From an uncultured Bacilli bacterium (lineage in GTDB: Bacteria > Bacillota_I > Bacilli_A > RF39 > UBA660): DNA of 61,215 nt. This document shows positions 1-8,812 of this stretch, piece after piece. The stretch is taken from the NCBI GenBank assembly GCA_947625625.1, contig CANQPC010000005.1, positions 1-61,215 of the forward strand. The letters are read 5' to 3'. The translations under genes and the position numbers were made by a program. The notes under the pieces are model-generated. The model was not told where the DNA came from. It made no database searches and saw only the letters and a program-made list of their open reading frames with translations. The stretch's first letter is position 1. The number at the start of each line of letters is the position of its first letter.

Positions 1-115
1 TTAATTTTTAGTATTTTTTAATCAAAAAATTCTATTTCTGTTGATAGTTTATTTATTCATGAGTCTGAATAGTTACTTATTTTAAATATTTTAGCGCTTA
101 TTATTGCCATTATAA
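1..115. other. Window edge, no gene recognised
   Basis: This AT-rich stretch lies between the window edge and the terminator of the penicillin-binding protein gene. I see no convincing reading frame, RNA or repeat in it. It may hold the end of a neighbouring unit that lies outside the window. Confidence 0.4.
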
Positions 116-142
116 AGTTAAAAAGTCCTAAAATAGGACTTT
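116..142 (-). terminator. Rho-independent terminator of the PBP gene
   Basis: On the minus strand a 9-bp perfect stem (AAAGTCCTA pairing with TAGGACTTT, 3-nt loop) is followed by a short T-rich tail. It overlaps the stop codon of the penicillin-binding protein gene. Confidence 0.7.
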
Positions 143-2306
143 ACTTTAATTCAAAAAAGCTATTAACGACGCGAGAAGAAATTCTCTTTGTAACAGCGGA
201 CTGAGAAGAATTTGGAACACTTACATCCGGCGAAACGACGACGATACTCATCTGCGGATTGACACTTGGCGAATAGCCGACAAAAGAAGAAGTAATCGTC
301 TCCGTATCGACAATGCCATCAGCATCAGTATCGATAAAACTTTGACTTGTTCCTGTTTTACCGGAAGAATTAGTATATACACCCATATAGCCATATCCTA
401 ATCCGCGAGTTACGACGGCACTGAAGCCTTCGTGAACACGATCGATATATTTTTGTTCGACAGATAGTTTTCCTAATTCAGTCTTACTAGCTTTATAAAT
501 TAAAGAACCAAATTGTTCTTCGTTATCACTAGGAGTATACACTTCCTTTAATAGATAAGGTTTTAGTCTCGTACCTCCATTAGCAATGGTATTTATGTAC
601 TGTGATAGCTGAATGGGCGTATACGTATCATACTGGCCTATCGAAAAGTCAAGAAGATGTCCGGGAAGCTTCGATGTTCCCATATAACCTAAGCTTTCGA
701 CGGGAAGGTCGATTCCGGTCTTGATACCGAGTCCAAATTCAGCATACATATCACGATACTTTTGAAAGGCTTCAGGATCTAATGATAAAGCTTCATTATA
801 TACGTAGTTTCCTTTTCCGACACGAATAGCTATTTTATACTGATAGACGTTTGAAGAATTTTGAAGAGCATAAATATCATCAATATTCCCCATTGTCTGC
901 CACGAACATTTTTCCGGAGTATCTTTAATTTTGATACATTCATCATATATGATACTTCCAATATCGATAGCGCCATATTTATAGCCAACCATCATCGAAG
1001 CACCCTTAACTATCGAACCGGGAGTAACGGGAAGAGTTACAACGCCCGGAGTATAATCGACAATGTACCTTTCACCATTATCACGTTCTTTAACCTGCTT
1101 GCCACTCATAGCTAATACTTCACCCGTATTGGGATCAGAAATAACGACAAAAGAGCGATTATAATAATTAGTTCCTGCTTCATATTTAGCATTCATTACT
1201 TCTTCCGACAAAATTTCTTCGAGTGTTTTTTGAAGATTAATATCGATTGTTAAGACAAGATCGTTACCACGTTTTCCTTCCGTGACTAATTCGTAACTAT
1301 TGTCCGATAATAACCTGTAACTAGCCTTAGTACCACGAAGGTAATCTTCATATTGGTACTCTAAATAAGAAATACCTACTCGGTCATCTAAAGAGTAACC
1401 TTTCTCTAAATATTCTTTCGATAATTCCGAAGGTATCCCCTGAGTATTTGACGATACTGAACCTAAAATGGTTTTAAATACATCTCCATAAGGATATGTC
1501 CTTTCCCAATCTAATTTGGTATTAAATCCTTTTAAATTATCAATATTTTCACTAATGTAAGCATATTCTTCTTCGGTTACATTAGCATTCTTAATTATTT
1601 TTTCAGCATAAGAGTACCCTTTATTCATAAGATAATATATATATGCAGCCTCTTTGTCAATTTCAGTATATTCTTTAATTTCTTCTTCGATTCTTTCAAA
1701 AATTAAAGCTTCAATATCACTGTCAGATAGTTTTCTTTTTGAATATAATTCCCATTCTTCATCCGTTATTTTTTTTCGCGAAGCATCATAATTTTGATGA
1801 TAATAAAAGTTCTTAAGTTGCTTTTCAGTTACTTTAGAATAGTCAACTTCAATATTATTAGCAATCGTGTAAGCAAGTTCAATCTCTTCCGAAGCTTTAA
1901 TACCATTTTGTTTTTTATAATAAATAGTTTTAATAGCCTCATTATCTACTAAAATATTGTAGTTGCGATCATATATTCTTCCGCGCGGTGCACTAGTACT
2001 TTCAATTTTCTTTTCCGTCGAATAGGCAAGTTTTTCAGTATATACTTCTTCTTGCATAATTTGAAGATAGAATAATCTAATTCCTACTACCGAAAAGAGC
2101 GCAATAGTAACGACAATAATAATATTAAATCTTCTTTCCATAACTTCTTTTAAGTATTTACTACTACTTTTAACTTTACGATTAATAGGTTTAGTTTTTT
2201 TCTTTACTTCGAGATGCTTTTTATTATTATTTACTTTTTTAGTCTTATTAATTGGCTTTTTACTTTTTTTTATTTCGAGAGTTATTTTTTTCTTTTTCTT
2301 TAACAT
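141..2306 (-). CDS. Class B penicillin-binding protein (transpeptidase)
   Basis: A 721-residue D,D-transpeptidase that cross-links peptidoglycan outside the membrane during elongation or division. A very basic cytoplasmic tail (residues 1-57) precedes one membrane anchor (about 60-80). A PBP dimerisation region follows, starting at APRGRIYDR. The transpeptidase domain has all three catalytic motifs: SIVK (431-434, nucleophile Ser431), SSN (484-486) and KTGT (650-653). The start has a strong GGAGGG ribosome site. It appears to be monocistronic. The lysine-rich tail is unusually long. I cannot say whether it is the PBP2/MrdA-like or the FtsI/SpoVD-like paralogue; no PASTA domain is visible. Confidence 0.9.
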   Translation of the reverse strand: MLKKKKKITLEIKKSKKPINKTKKVNNNKKHLEVKKKTKPINRKVKSSSKYLKEVMERRFNIIIVVTIALFSVVGIRLFYLQIMQEEVYTEKLAYSTEKKIESTSAPRGRIYDRNYNILVDNEAIKTIYYKKQNGIKASEEIELAYTIANNIEVDYSKVTEKQLKNFYYHQNYDASRKKITDEEWELYSKRKLSDSDIEALIFERIEEEIKEYTEIDKEAAYIYYLMNKGYSYAEKIIKNANVTEEEYAYISENIDNLKGFNTKLDWERTYPYGDVFKTILGSVSSNTQGIPSELSKEYLEKGYSLDDRVGISYLEYQYEDYLRGTKASYRLLSDNSYELVTEGKRGNDLVLTIDINLQKTLEEILSEEVMNAKYEAGTNYYNRSFVVISDPNTGEVLAMSGKQVKERDNGERYIVDYTPGVVTLPVTPGSIVKGASMMVGYKYGAIDIGSIIYDECIKIKDTPEKCSWQTMGNIDDIYALQNSSNVYQYKIAIRVGKGNYVYNEALSLDPEAFQKYRDMYAEFGLGIKTGIDLPVESLGYMGTSKLPGHLLDFSIGQYDTYTPIQLSQYINTIANGGTRLKPYLLKEVYTPSDNEEQFGSLIYKASKTELGKLSVEQKYIDRVHEGFSAVVTRGLGYGYMGVYTNSSGKTGTSQSFIDTDADGIVDTETITSSFVGYSPSVNPQMSIVVVSPDVSVPNSSQSAVTKRISSRVVNSFFELK

Positions 2307-2373
2307 AGATTACCCTCCATTAATATTATAACATAAATATTATATTTATACATATAGTTAATTAGGTGAAATA

Positions 2374-2655
2374 ATGAACATTTATTTAATTGAAGAATAT
2401 GTAAATAGACTTAAAAAAAGTGATATTGTCTTTTTTGCTCTCAAGCAAGGAATAATTTTAGATAGCACGGAGACGGACTTAATATACAGTTATATAAAAA
2501 AAGATTACAAGACTATTATATATGGTAATCCTAAAGATATACTACAGGAAATCAAAGAGAAAGTAAAACCTTTGACTTATAATAAAATAGAGAATTTATA
2601 TTTAAAATTTAAAGATAAAATTGATAACTTTACAAAAAAGATAAGAGAAAACTAA
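2374..2655 (+). CDS. Small DUF2624/YqfT-like protein
   Basis: A 93-residue, mostly helical and charged protein without signal or membrane segment. Its pattern (an N-terminal helix, a central 'KQGI.L...ETDLIYSYIKK' stretch, then a helix ending in a lysine-rich tail) resembles the Bacillus YqfT/DUF2624 family. In Bacillus yqfT lies beside yqfS, the endonuclease IV gene. Here it is convergent with endonuclease IV and overlaps it by 4 nt, which supports the assignment by context. The ribosome site is AGGTGA. Its function is unknown. Confidence 0.55.
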   Translation: MNIYLIEEYVNRLKKSDIVFFALKQGIILDSTETDLIYSYIKKDYKTIIYGNPKDILQEIKEKVKPLTYNKIENLYLKFKDKIDNFTKKIREN

Positions 2656-2671
2656 CCTCTTATCTTTTTTA
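2636..2671. terminator. Bidirectional terminator between convergent genes
   Basis: The stem AAAAGATAAGAG / CTCTTATCTTTT, with A and T tracts on both sides, sits exactly over the two convergent stop codons, so it can end transcription in both directions. Confidence 0.75.
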
Positions 2672-3548
2672 TTAAATCAGAATCGAACTTTTTGTCTTTT
2701 ATCATTTGGATTTCGTATTTGTATGGTGAAAATTCTCTCTCTTTAGAAGTATCATCTCTAGTTACATAAGGTGTTTCCAATATCTTTGGAATATTTTCCA
2801 ATCTCTCATTATAGATTACATTAATTAAATTATCGAAACCAATGGTTCCAAAACCGATATTTTCATGACGGTCTTTATGACTTTCTCTCATATTTTTACT
2901 ATCGTTGACATGGATGCAGCCTACTTTATTCAAACCTATTTCACGGTCAAAATCATCTAATAATTTATCGAAATTAGCGATATCATAACCAGCATCATTT
3001 AAATGACAAGTATCTAGACATACTCCTATTTTATTTTGATATTTAATATTTTTAATAATAGACTTTATTTCCTCAAAGGTCTTACCTATTTCATTTCCTT
3101 TCCCGGCCATTGTCTCTAAAAGAATAGTAACATCAAAGTTATTATCTAAAATTAAATTCAAGCCATCAGAAATATTTTTAATTGCTTCCTCTCTCGGACA
3201 GTTAACTGCAGAACCGGGATGCAAGACTAGATATTTTATTCCTAGAGTATTACACCTTTCTACTTCATTCTTAAGAAAAGAGACAGAAAAATCAAAATTA
3301 TTTAGATTAGCAAGATTGACAATATAAGGAGCATGGACGATAACTTTATTTATATCGATATTATTTTCTTTCATTAATTTAAAAGCTTCGACAGTTAAAT
3401 TTTTATCTATTTCTCCCCTAGTGGTATTTTGTGGTGCACCTGTATAAAACATAAATGTATTAGCCCCATACGATAAGGCTTCTTTAACAGATCCTACAAG
3501 ACCAGTACTATTTTTATATGAGACATGACTTCCAATTATTAAATTCAT
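2652..3548 (-). CDS. nfo: Endonuclease IV (AP endonuclease, Nfo/YqfS)
   Basis: A 298-residue AP endonuclease of the TIM-barrel xylose-isomerase-like family, which cuts 5' to abasic sites in base-excision repair using three metal ions. The sequence shows the family pattern: an N-terminal GSHVSYKN, then VIVHAPYIVNLAN, LVLHPGSAVN, a glutamate in ILLETMAGKG, CLDTCHLNDAGYD, and a C-terminal VNDSKN...RHENIGFGTIG. These supply the His, Glu and Asp metal ligands. The length is normal. In Bacillus this enzyme (YqfS) is made in the forespore and protects spore DNA, which fits the other spore genes in the window. Confidence 0.93.
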   Translation of the reverse strand: MNLIIGSHVSYKNSTGLVGSVKEALSYGANTFMFYTGAPQNTTRGEIDKNLTVEAFKLMKENNIDINKVIVHAPYIVNLANLNNFDFSVSFLKNEVERCNTLGIKYLVLHPGSAVNCPREEAIKNISDGLNLILDNNFDVTILLETMAGKGNEIGKTFEEIKSIIKNIKYQNKIGVCLDTCHLNDAGYDIANFDKLLDDFDREIGLNKVGCIHVNDSKNMRESHKDRHENIGFGTIGFDNLINVIYNERLENIPKILETPYVTRDDTSKEREFSPYKYEIQMIKDKKFDSDLIKKIRG

Positions 3549-3611
3549 TGTATACTTCCTTTCCTAACATAATTATACTATTTATTGCCATAAAAGTCAC
3601 GATAAATTAGC

Positions 3612-3641
3612 AAAAGAAAAAGACGTAAGTAAACGCCTTTA
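3612..3641 (-). terminator. Terminator of the pilin gene
   Basis: On the minus strand AAAGGCGT pairs with ACGTCTTT (one G-U) and is followed by a T-rich tail, directly after the pilin stop codon. Confidence 0.6.
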
Positions 3642-3642
3642 A

Positions 3643-4140
3643 TTATTGTTTATGACCAGTCTCTTGAGAGCTTACTGCCCATACTTTTTTACCAGAAATT
3701 GAAAACTTTCCTTCAGTACTTGTTGCTATTAATAATACTTCCGCTCCTCCATTAGATTTTAATCTAATAGCGGAACAAGTAGCATCTGTCGTATTACCTT
3801 CTATATTACCAGTAGGTGCCGTGCCTGTCAAAACAACATCTTTTGAAGAAAGATCCAATTTTTCTGCTAACCCACCACTATTAATATCTCCGATACATTG
3901 CCAATCGGCTTTTGCATAGTTACCTTCACCCAATGCTGAAGTAGAAGCTAGTAAATCCTGTGCTACCATTGTATCATAGCTATTGGCAATTGAACCAGCC
4001 AAATTCCAAATACTATTTACTCTAGCATCTTCAATAGTGGTAATAATTGTAGGTACCGTAACGACAACGATAATAGCTAATATAACAATAACCGCTAGTA
4101 ATTCGATTAATGTAAAACCTTTTTTATTTAATTTTTTCAT
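3643..4140 (-). CDS. Type IV pilin-like prepilin
   Basis: A 165-residue secreted or assembled pilin-like protein. A short basic leader (MKKLNKKG) is followed by the prepilin peptidase site G/FTLIELLAVIVILAIIVVV, with the conserved Glu at +5 and a long hydrophobic helix. The rest is a small Ser/Thr-rich globular domain with two cysteines. I start it at 4140 rather than at an upstream in-frame codon (4182) because GAGGAGG lies just before this ATG. No pilus ATPase, prepilin peptidase or other pseudopilin is nearby, so the assembly machinery must be elsewhere. Whether it belongs to a competence pilus or a surface pilus is unknown. Confidence 0.8.
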   Translation of the reverse strand: MKKLNKKGFTLIELLAVIVILAIIVVVTVPTIITTIEDARVNSIWNLAGSIANSYDTMVAQDLLASTSALGEGNYAKADWQCIGDINSGGLAEKLDLSSKDVVLTGTAPTGNIEGNTTDATCSAIRLKSNGGAEVLLIATSTEGKFSISGKKVWAVSSQETGHKQ

Positions 4141-4307
4141 ACTTATTATTTCCTCCTCTATTCTACAATTCAATATTACCATAAATTTTTTTTTTAGTCA
4201 ATTACTTTTGATAATCAAACATAAATTATTACAAATTTGTAATTAAAAAAAATGTACAACTATTGTGCAGTAAGTTTTATAATCATGTATAATATCTCCT
4301 AAGCAAT

Positions 4308-5327
4308 TTATTTGCTTTCTATTTGTTTTGTTTCATTCATTAATCTATCAAAATCTGATACATAGTTTCTATCTTGTATAACTTTATATTTTTCATATTC
4401 ATTTTCTGCTTTTTTTAATGCTTGATGATGAGAAATTGTACCTTTTCCTTCTAATATATTATAATGAAAAACTTTTAAAGCATTTTCAACTTCGTTTTTC
4501 CAATCATTCATATACATTGCAATATTTCTTTCAGCATTATTTTCAGCTATATCTAAAAATAAGTTCACTAAATTATTTAAATTTTTGAGTTCTTTTTCAT
4601 CTAAATAATTTTTGGCAATAGTAATGTCTGATTTTAGTATTTTACCATCAGGTGATTTTTCCCAATTGGTAAGTCCCATATTTTCTTTTGTAGAATCAGC
4701 TCTGTTATAAACTATTTCAGCAGCGGTTTGCCCTGTTATGGCGTAATGAAATTTATTTTGAATCGTCTTATAAAATTCCATTGCTATTTCACTATTTTTA
4801 TCATAATCAATTGAACATTCTGAAAAAATATCGGTAATTTTTTGATAAAACATTCTTTCACTTGTACGAATTAATTTAATTCTTTCAAGTAATCTTTGAA
4901 AATATTCTTGGTCTTTCTTATTAGCTTTCATAAATCTTTCATCATTTAATACAAAGCCTTGAATCATATAATCTTTAATTATTTTATTGGCCCAAGTTCT
5001 AAATTTAATTGCTTTTTTAGAATTAACCCTAAATCCTATAGAAATAATCATATCAAGATTATAATATTTTGTATTATAAGTTTGTTTTCCTTTGTTACCC
5101 ATATGTTCTATTTTGGAACATGTGATATTTTCTTCAAGTTCACCATCATTATATATATTGTTAATATGTTTAGTAATCGCTGGTCTTTTAACATTAAAAA
5201 GTGTTGCTAAGGCTTCAGTATTTAACCAAACATCTTCATTTTGAAGTAATACTTCAACTTTAGTATTTCCTTCTTCATCATTATAAAATAAAATATTTTT
5301 TTCATTTCCGATTAATTTATCTTTCAC
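4308..5327 (-). CDS. RhuM-family (virulence/antirepressor-like) protein
   Basis: A 339-residue member of the RhuM family, named from a Salmonella pathogenicity island and scattered on mobile DNA; its molecular function is not established. Recognisable parts are the N-terminal winged-helix-like segment 'VWLNTEALATLFNVKRPAITKHI', the 'YNLDMIISIGFRVNS..AIKFRTWA' block, and a helical C-terminal half. I choose the GTG at 5327, preceded by AGAGGA, over an ATG at 5360 that has no ribosome site. It follows the protease gene by about 30 nt. It is an isolated accessory gene with no other phage gene near it. Confidence 0.75.
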   Translation of the reverse strand: MKDKLIGNEKNILFYNDEEGNTKVEVLLQNEDVWLNTEALATLFNVKRPAITKHINNIYNDGELEENITCSKIEHMGNKGKQTYNTKYYNLDMIISIGFRVNSKKAIKFRTWANKIIKDYMIQGFVLNDERFMKANKKDQEYFQRLLERIKLIRTSERMFYQKITDIFSECSIDYDKNSEIAMEFYKTIQNKFHYAITGQTAAEIVYNRADSTKENMGLTNWEKSPDGKILKSDITIAKNYLDEKELKNLNNLVNLFLDIAENNAERNIAMYMNDWKNEVENALKVFHYNILEGKGTISHHQALKKAENEYEKYKVIQDRNYVSDFDRLMNETKQIESK

Positions 5328-5360
5328 ATTTACACTTCCTCTAAAAAAGTATACCAACAT

Positions 5361-6179
5361 TTACAAATTTTTGACTTTAACTTTGTGATGATTATCTTCT
5401 TCAAAGCATTCATATGATGACGATAAGTCAAGATTACTTAAAATTATTCCTAGATTACTATCGAGAGGAATTTCAGGATGCTCTTTTAAATATGATGAAA
5501 ATACTTCACCAAAAAAATAACGTAAATGATAATCGACGACATTAGGAACATTTCTTTTCATAAGTCTACTAACGATTTGGGAATCAAATTTTTTCTCATT
5601 TAGTTTTCCTTTTAAGTAAAGCTTTTCGTAGTAATATTCATAAAGAGCGGATTCTAAATGTCTTCGAGCAAAATATAGTCTATTATTTTGCGTTACATCT
5701 ATTAAAGATGTATATGCTGGTGATATATTTTGTAAATAGTTAACATAAGCATTTTCAATAGCACGAGGAAATACTTCGGCAAAAATAGTATAATGATCGT
5801 CAATAATATGGGGAGTTAAATTTCTATCAATGTAATGACTTAATTCATGAGCGAAAAGAAAATAATCGTAACTACTTTGATGAGGAGAAATATAGGCTTT
5901 GTTGGAATTAATATTAACGTAAGAGTCTTTTAAATCATTACTGATGACAATTCTTCCTCTACTTAATCCATCCATGATTATTTTGTAGTAATCGATATTA
6001 TATTCACGGTAAAAGTTTAATAATGTTTCAAGACTAAATGGAATATCGGCATTATAAGATATATACTTCCTCTTAGGAAACTGTTTGTAATATTTTTTTA
6101 TTTCTTTTGGAGAAAGATATTTTTCCATTTTGACTTGCTCTTCAATTTTTTGTAAAAAGTTTATATATTCTTCATTCAT
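5361..6179 (-). CDS. Putative HExxH zinc metalloprotease-like protein
   Basis: A 272-residue protein of unrecognised family. A zinc-binding HELSH motif (in FLFAHELSHYID, roughly residue 110) is followed about 20-25 residues later by acidic residues in 'IFAEVFPRAIENAY'. That arrangement suggests a gluzincin-type peptidase related to the M3 or oligoendopeptidase group. There is no signal peptide, so it is probably cytoplasmic. Its start overlaps the end of rsmD by 8 nt, so it is translationally coupled to that gene. The peptidase call is inference from the motif; the substrate is unknown. Confidence 0.5.
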   Translation of the reverse strand: MNEEYINFLQKIEEQVKMEKYLSPKEIKKYYKQFPKRKYISYNADIPFSLETLLNFYREYNIDYYKIIMDGLSRGRIVISNDLKDSYVNINSNKAYISPHQSSYDYFLFAHELSHYIDRNLTPHIIDDHYTIFAEVFPRAIENAYVNYLQNISPAYTSLIDVTQNNRLYFARRHLESALYEYYYEKLYLKGKLNEKKFDSQIVSRLMKRNVPNVVDYHLRYFFGEVFSSYLKEHPEIPLDSNLGIILSNLDLSSSYECFEEDNHHKVKVKNL

Positions 6180-6732
6180 TGTTTTCCTCTTTTCGATAAA
6201 TACTTACGTATTTATTACCATATTTTTTATATTTATAAAGATTTAATTGGGGATAGCTTTCTTTTAGCTTATCAAAACTATATTCTAAGACTAAAATACC
6301 TTTGTTTGCTAAAAGGTCATAATCTAAAACTAAATTTATTATTTTTTCGATAACTTGCATTTTGTAAGGAGCATCTACTAAAATAAGATTAAATTTAAGA
6401 TTATTATTTTTTAAATATTTTAGAGCTTCTAGATAGTCTTTATCTAAGATAATACTTTTATTTTTAAGCTTTAAATTATTAATATTTTGATTTAAGTAAA
6501 GTAAAATATCTTTATTATTGTCGACAAAGTAGCATTCTTTAGCACCACGAGATAGGGCTTCGATACCGAGACTGCCCGTTCCACAAAATAAGTCTAAGAC
6601 AGTAGAAGAGATAATATTATCTTGAAGACTATCAAAGATAGATTCTTTTACTCGATCCATCGTCGGTCTTGTCGTCTTAATTTCATAACCTTCGATTTTT
6701 CGGCCTTTTAAAGTACCACTTATTACTCTCAT
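6172..6732 (-). CDS. rsmD: 16S rRNA (guanine966-N2)-methyltransferase RsmD
   Basis: A 186-residue class I SAM-dependent methyltransferase that methylates G966 of 16S rRNA in the assembled small subunit. The start MRVISGTLKGRKI and the TTRPTMDRVKESIFD block are signatures of the family. The SAM motif is LDLFCGTGSLGIEALSRGA. Motif IV, usually DPPY, reads DAPY here, a conservative but unusual change. The gene overlaps ylbF upstream by an ATGA and the protease gene downstream. In Bacillus the same ylbF-ylbH(rsmD) neighbourhood occurs. Confidence 0.92.
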   Translation of the reverse strand: MRVISGTLKGRKIEGYEIKTTRPTMDRVKESIFDSLQDNIISSTVLDLFCGTGSLGIEALSRGAKECYFVDNNKDILLYLNQNINNLKLKNKSIILDKDYLEALKYLKNNNLKFNLILVDAPYKMQVIEKIINLVLDYDLLANKGILVLEYSFDKLKESYPQLNLYKYKKYGNKYVSIYRKEENNE

Positions 6733-7025
6733 GACTTACAACTCCTTATGTCGGTATAATCATTAAACTTTTTATTTATCTTCAAAACATAGTAAAATAA
6801 TTCATTATAATATTTCATATAATTACGATAATCTTCATTTTCATATATTTCTTTTTTTAACGATATTTTTTCATACTGGACTTCCGATTTATTATACTTG
6901 GTAATTAAATCCATTAGTTTGCTATTCATAAGTACTTTACTTTTATAATGTTCGAGCTTTTCGATTAGAGAACTTTTTTCGAAAGTGTCAATTAGGGCTT
7001 TAGTTTTTTGGATGACATCATTCAT
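6729..7025 (-). CDS. ylbF: YlbF/YmcA family protein
   Basis: A 98-residue helical protein resembling YlbF. In Bacillus, YlbF with YmcA and YaaT forms the Y-complex, which controls mRNA maturation through RNase Y and affects competence, sporulation and biofilm formation. The evidence is the length, the alpha-helical 'AKALIDTFEKSSLIEKL..YK.KVLMNSKLMDLI..YNK' style of sequence, and the position immediately upstream of rsmD as in Bacillus. It overlaps smpB and rsmD by a few bases, so the three form one operon. Sequence divergence makes the family call moderate. Confidence 0.6.
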   Translation of the reverse strand: MNDVIQKTKALIDTFEKSSLIEKLEHYKSKVLMNSKLMDLITKYNKSEVQYEKISLKKEIYENEDYRNYMKYYNELFYYVLKINKKFNDYTDIRSCKS

Positions 7026-7462
7026 TAGTGATACTTGATACTCTTTTCCATTTCTTTTTTGATATCGCGCTCTTTAAGGGCTTCTTTTTTATTATAGTTT
7101 TTCTTACCCTTAGCTACACCGATCTCGACTTTAGCTTTTCCTCGAACAAAATATATTTTTAAAGGTATTAAAGTATAACCTTCTATTTCTAATTTATTTT
7201 TTAATTTGAGTATTTCTCTTTTATGAAGAAGAAGTTTTCTCGTTCTTTTTTCTTCGTGATTAAATCTATTACCTTCGTTATATAAAGAAATATGCGCATT
7301 TAATAGGTATATTTCATCTTTTTTTATGATGGCATAACTATCTTTAATATTTGCTTTACCTTGACGAATAGATTTAATTTCAGTACCTGTTAAAACGATA
7401 CCGGCTTCATAAGTATCTTCAATTTCATAATTGTATCTTGCACTTCGATTTAATATTTCCAT
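7025..7462 (-). CDS. smpB: SsrA-binding protein SmpB
   Basis: A 145-residue tmRNA-binding protein required for trans-translation, which rescues stalled ribosomes. It shows the family landmarks: N-terminal NRSARYNYEIEDTYEAGIVLTGTEIKSIRQGKANIKDSYA, central LLHKREI, LIPLKIYF.RGKAKVEIGVAKGKK and a basic tail. It heads the smpB-ylbF-rsmD-protease operon. RNase R, its partner in trans-translation, is encoded 1.4 kb upstream on the same strand. Confidence 0.96.
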   Translation of the reverse strand: MEILNRSARYNYEIEDTYEAGIVLTGTEIKSIRQGKANIKDSYAIIKKDEIYLLNAHISLYNEGNRFNHEEKRTRKLLLHKREILKLKNKLEIEGYTLIPLKIYFVRGKAKVEIGVAKGKKNYNKKEALKERDIKKEMEKSIKYH

Positions 7463-7530
7463 AATGATAGTCCTTTCTTCTTAATTATAGCAGAAACATT
7501 AATTAAAATAAAGAAATTTATTTGTGTATT

Positions 7531-7557
7531 TAAAAAAAGTGAGTATTACTCACTTAA
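7531..7557 (-). terminator. Terminator of the CapA-like gene
   Basis: On the minus strand AAGTGAGT pairs with ACTCACTT around a 3-nt loop and is followed by a run of T. It overlaps the stop codon of the CapA-like gene. Confidence 0.75.
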
Positions 7558-8787
7558 AGCCGCTACTGGTACGGTATCGTCCATACTTTTGATAACTGCA
7601 CTATATTTATTATATAATCTTTGATAATCACTATTGTAATTAGCTATATCTGGATTAGAAAAAGGAATAACTTTATAGTTTCGCCAATTAGGATGTGACG
7701 TATATAATAGTTCGTTATTTAAATCACTTAAGGAGATGGTCGTAGCATCACCTTTGACATTTTTAGTAATCTTTATACTAGTTAAAAGGCCTACCATTTT
7801 GGCATAATCTAAATCAGTTTCTTGAGCGGAAATTAAATTACCTAGTGAATAGATAACTAAAGTGTCATCAATCCAAGTAACGGGCATAACGACATGTGGA
7901 TGTGAACCGATTACGATATCGACACCAAGTTCAGCGAGGAAATTAGCCATATCTATTTGGTAGGCAGTTGGAGTATGCGTATATTCGACTCCCCAGTGCA
8001 TAGCGACCATAAGGACGTCGACTTTATCACGAACACGTTCGATATCAGCTTTGACGGTTTCCTTATATTCTTGATAGGCACTATCGGAAGATGGATCATA
8101 ACCATTAGTCGGCCAAACATTGACAAGATATTCTTTACCACTTGGGACAGGAATGCCATTAGTTCCATAAGTATACGATAAAAGAGTATAAGAAATATTG
8201 TTCTTTTCTTTTATTCTTATTTCATTTCTCTCTTCTTCAGAACAGTAGCTACCCGCTGATAAGACGTCCTCTTTACTATTCCAATAATTACAAGAATTCA
8301 TAATTGCCTGCTCGCCACGATCCATCGTATGATTAGTAGCAAGACTAACTAAATTAAAGCCAATATTAATCATTTCATCTCCTACTTCGTAGGGAGAATT
8401 AAAACAGGGATAAGATGATAAGCCAATTTCATCTCCTCCTAATATGGTCTCCTGATTATAATAGGCTAAATCATAAGGCTCAATTATTTCTTTTAAATAT
8501 TCGTACATAGGGCTAAAATCGTAGCCATTATAGCTAGCATTTCTATTAGCTTCAGCATATATTCCATCGTGAATTAGATTATCTCCAACCATGGCTAAAG
8601 AAAGTTCATAGGTCTCTTCTTTAGGAGCACTCGAAGTATTATTGGGCTTTGTTTCTGTTTTATTAGTGAATCCTTCAAGGGCATATTTTATACCAAAACC
8701 TATTCCCGATATTACTATTATTAAAATAATAAGGCAAAGGAAAATACGGCCTTTACGTAATTTTCTTTTTACTCTTCTCTTTTTCAT
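7546..8787 (-). CDS. CapA/PgsA-family metallophosphatase-like protein
   Basis: A 413-residue membrane-anchored protein of the CapA family, whose members take part in poly-gamma-glutamate capsule synthesis or related cell-surface tasks. A basic N-terminus and one membrane segment (about residues 15-35) precede the extracellular domain. Family motifs are SLAMVGDNLIHDGIY, YNQETILGG, LVSLATNHTMDRG, MVAMHWGVEYTHTPT, DIVIGSHPHVVMP and VIYSLGNLISAQ, which supply the likely metal-binding Asp, Asn and His residues. No capB or capC gene is adjacent, so capsule synthesis is not implied. It is followed by its own terminator. Confidence 0.87.
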   Translation of the reverse strand: MKKRRVKRKLRKGRIFLCLIILIIVISGIGFGIKYALEGFTNKTETKPNNTSSAPKEETYELSLAMVGDNLIHDGIYAEANRNASYNGYDFSPMYEYLKEIIEPYDLAYYNQETILGGDEIGLSSYPCFNSPYEVGDEMINIGFNLVSLATNHTMDRGEQAIMNSCNYWNSKEDVLSAGSYCSEEERNEIRIKEKNNISYTLLSYTYGTNGIPVPSGKEYLVNVWPTNGYDPSSDSAYQEYKETVKADIERVRDKVDVLMVAMHWGVEYTHTPTAYQIDMANFLAELGVDIVIGSHPHVVMPVTWIDDTLVIYSLGNLISAQETDLDYAKMVGLLTSIKITKNVKGDATTISLSDLNNELLYTSHPNWRNYKVIPFSNPDIANYNSDYQRLYNKYSAVIKSMDDTVPVAALSE

Positions 8788-8812
8788 TATTTACTCCTTA
8801 ATATATAAATTA

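Noticed and set aside
861-1115. Antisense open frame within the penicillin-binding protein gene
   Set aside because: It opposes a gene with intact catalytic motifs and has no ribosome site or recognisable protein features.
4308-5327. Prophage at the RhuM gene
   Set aside because: Only one phage-associated gene is present, with core genes on both sides; no integrase, structural or lysis genes.
6172-7025. Reassignment of UGA to tryptophan (Mollicutes code)
   Set aside because: ylbF and rsmD end in TGA in normal overlaps, and tryptophans are encoded by TGG, so the standard bacterial code fits.
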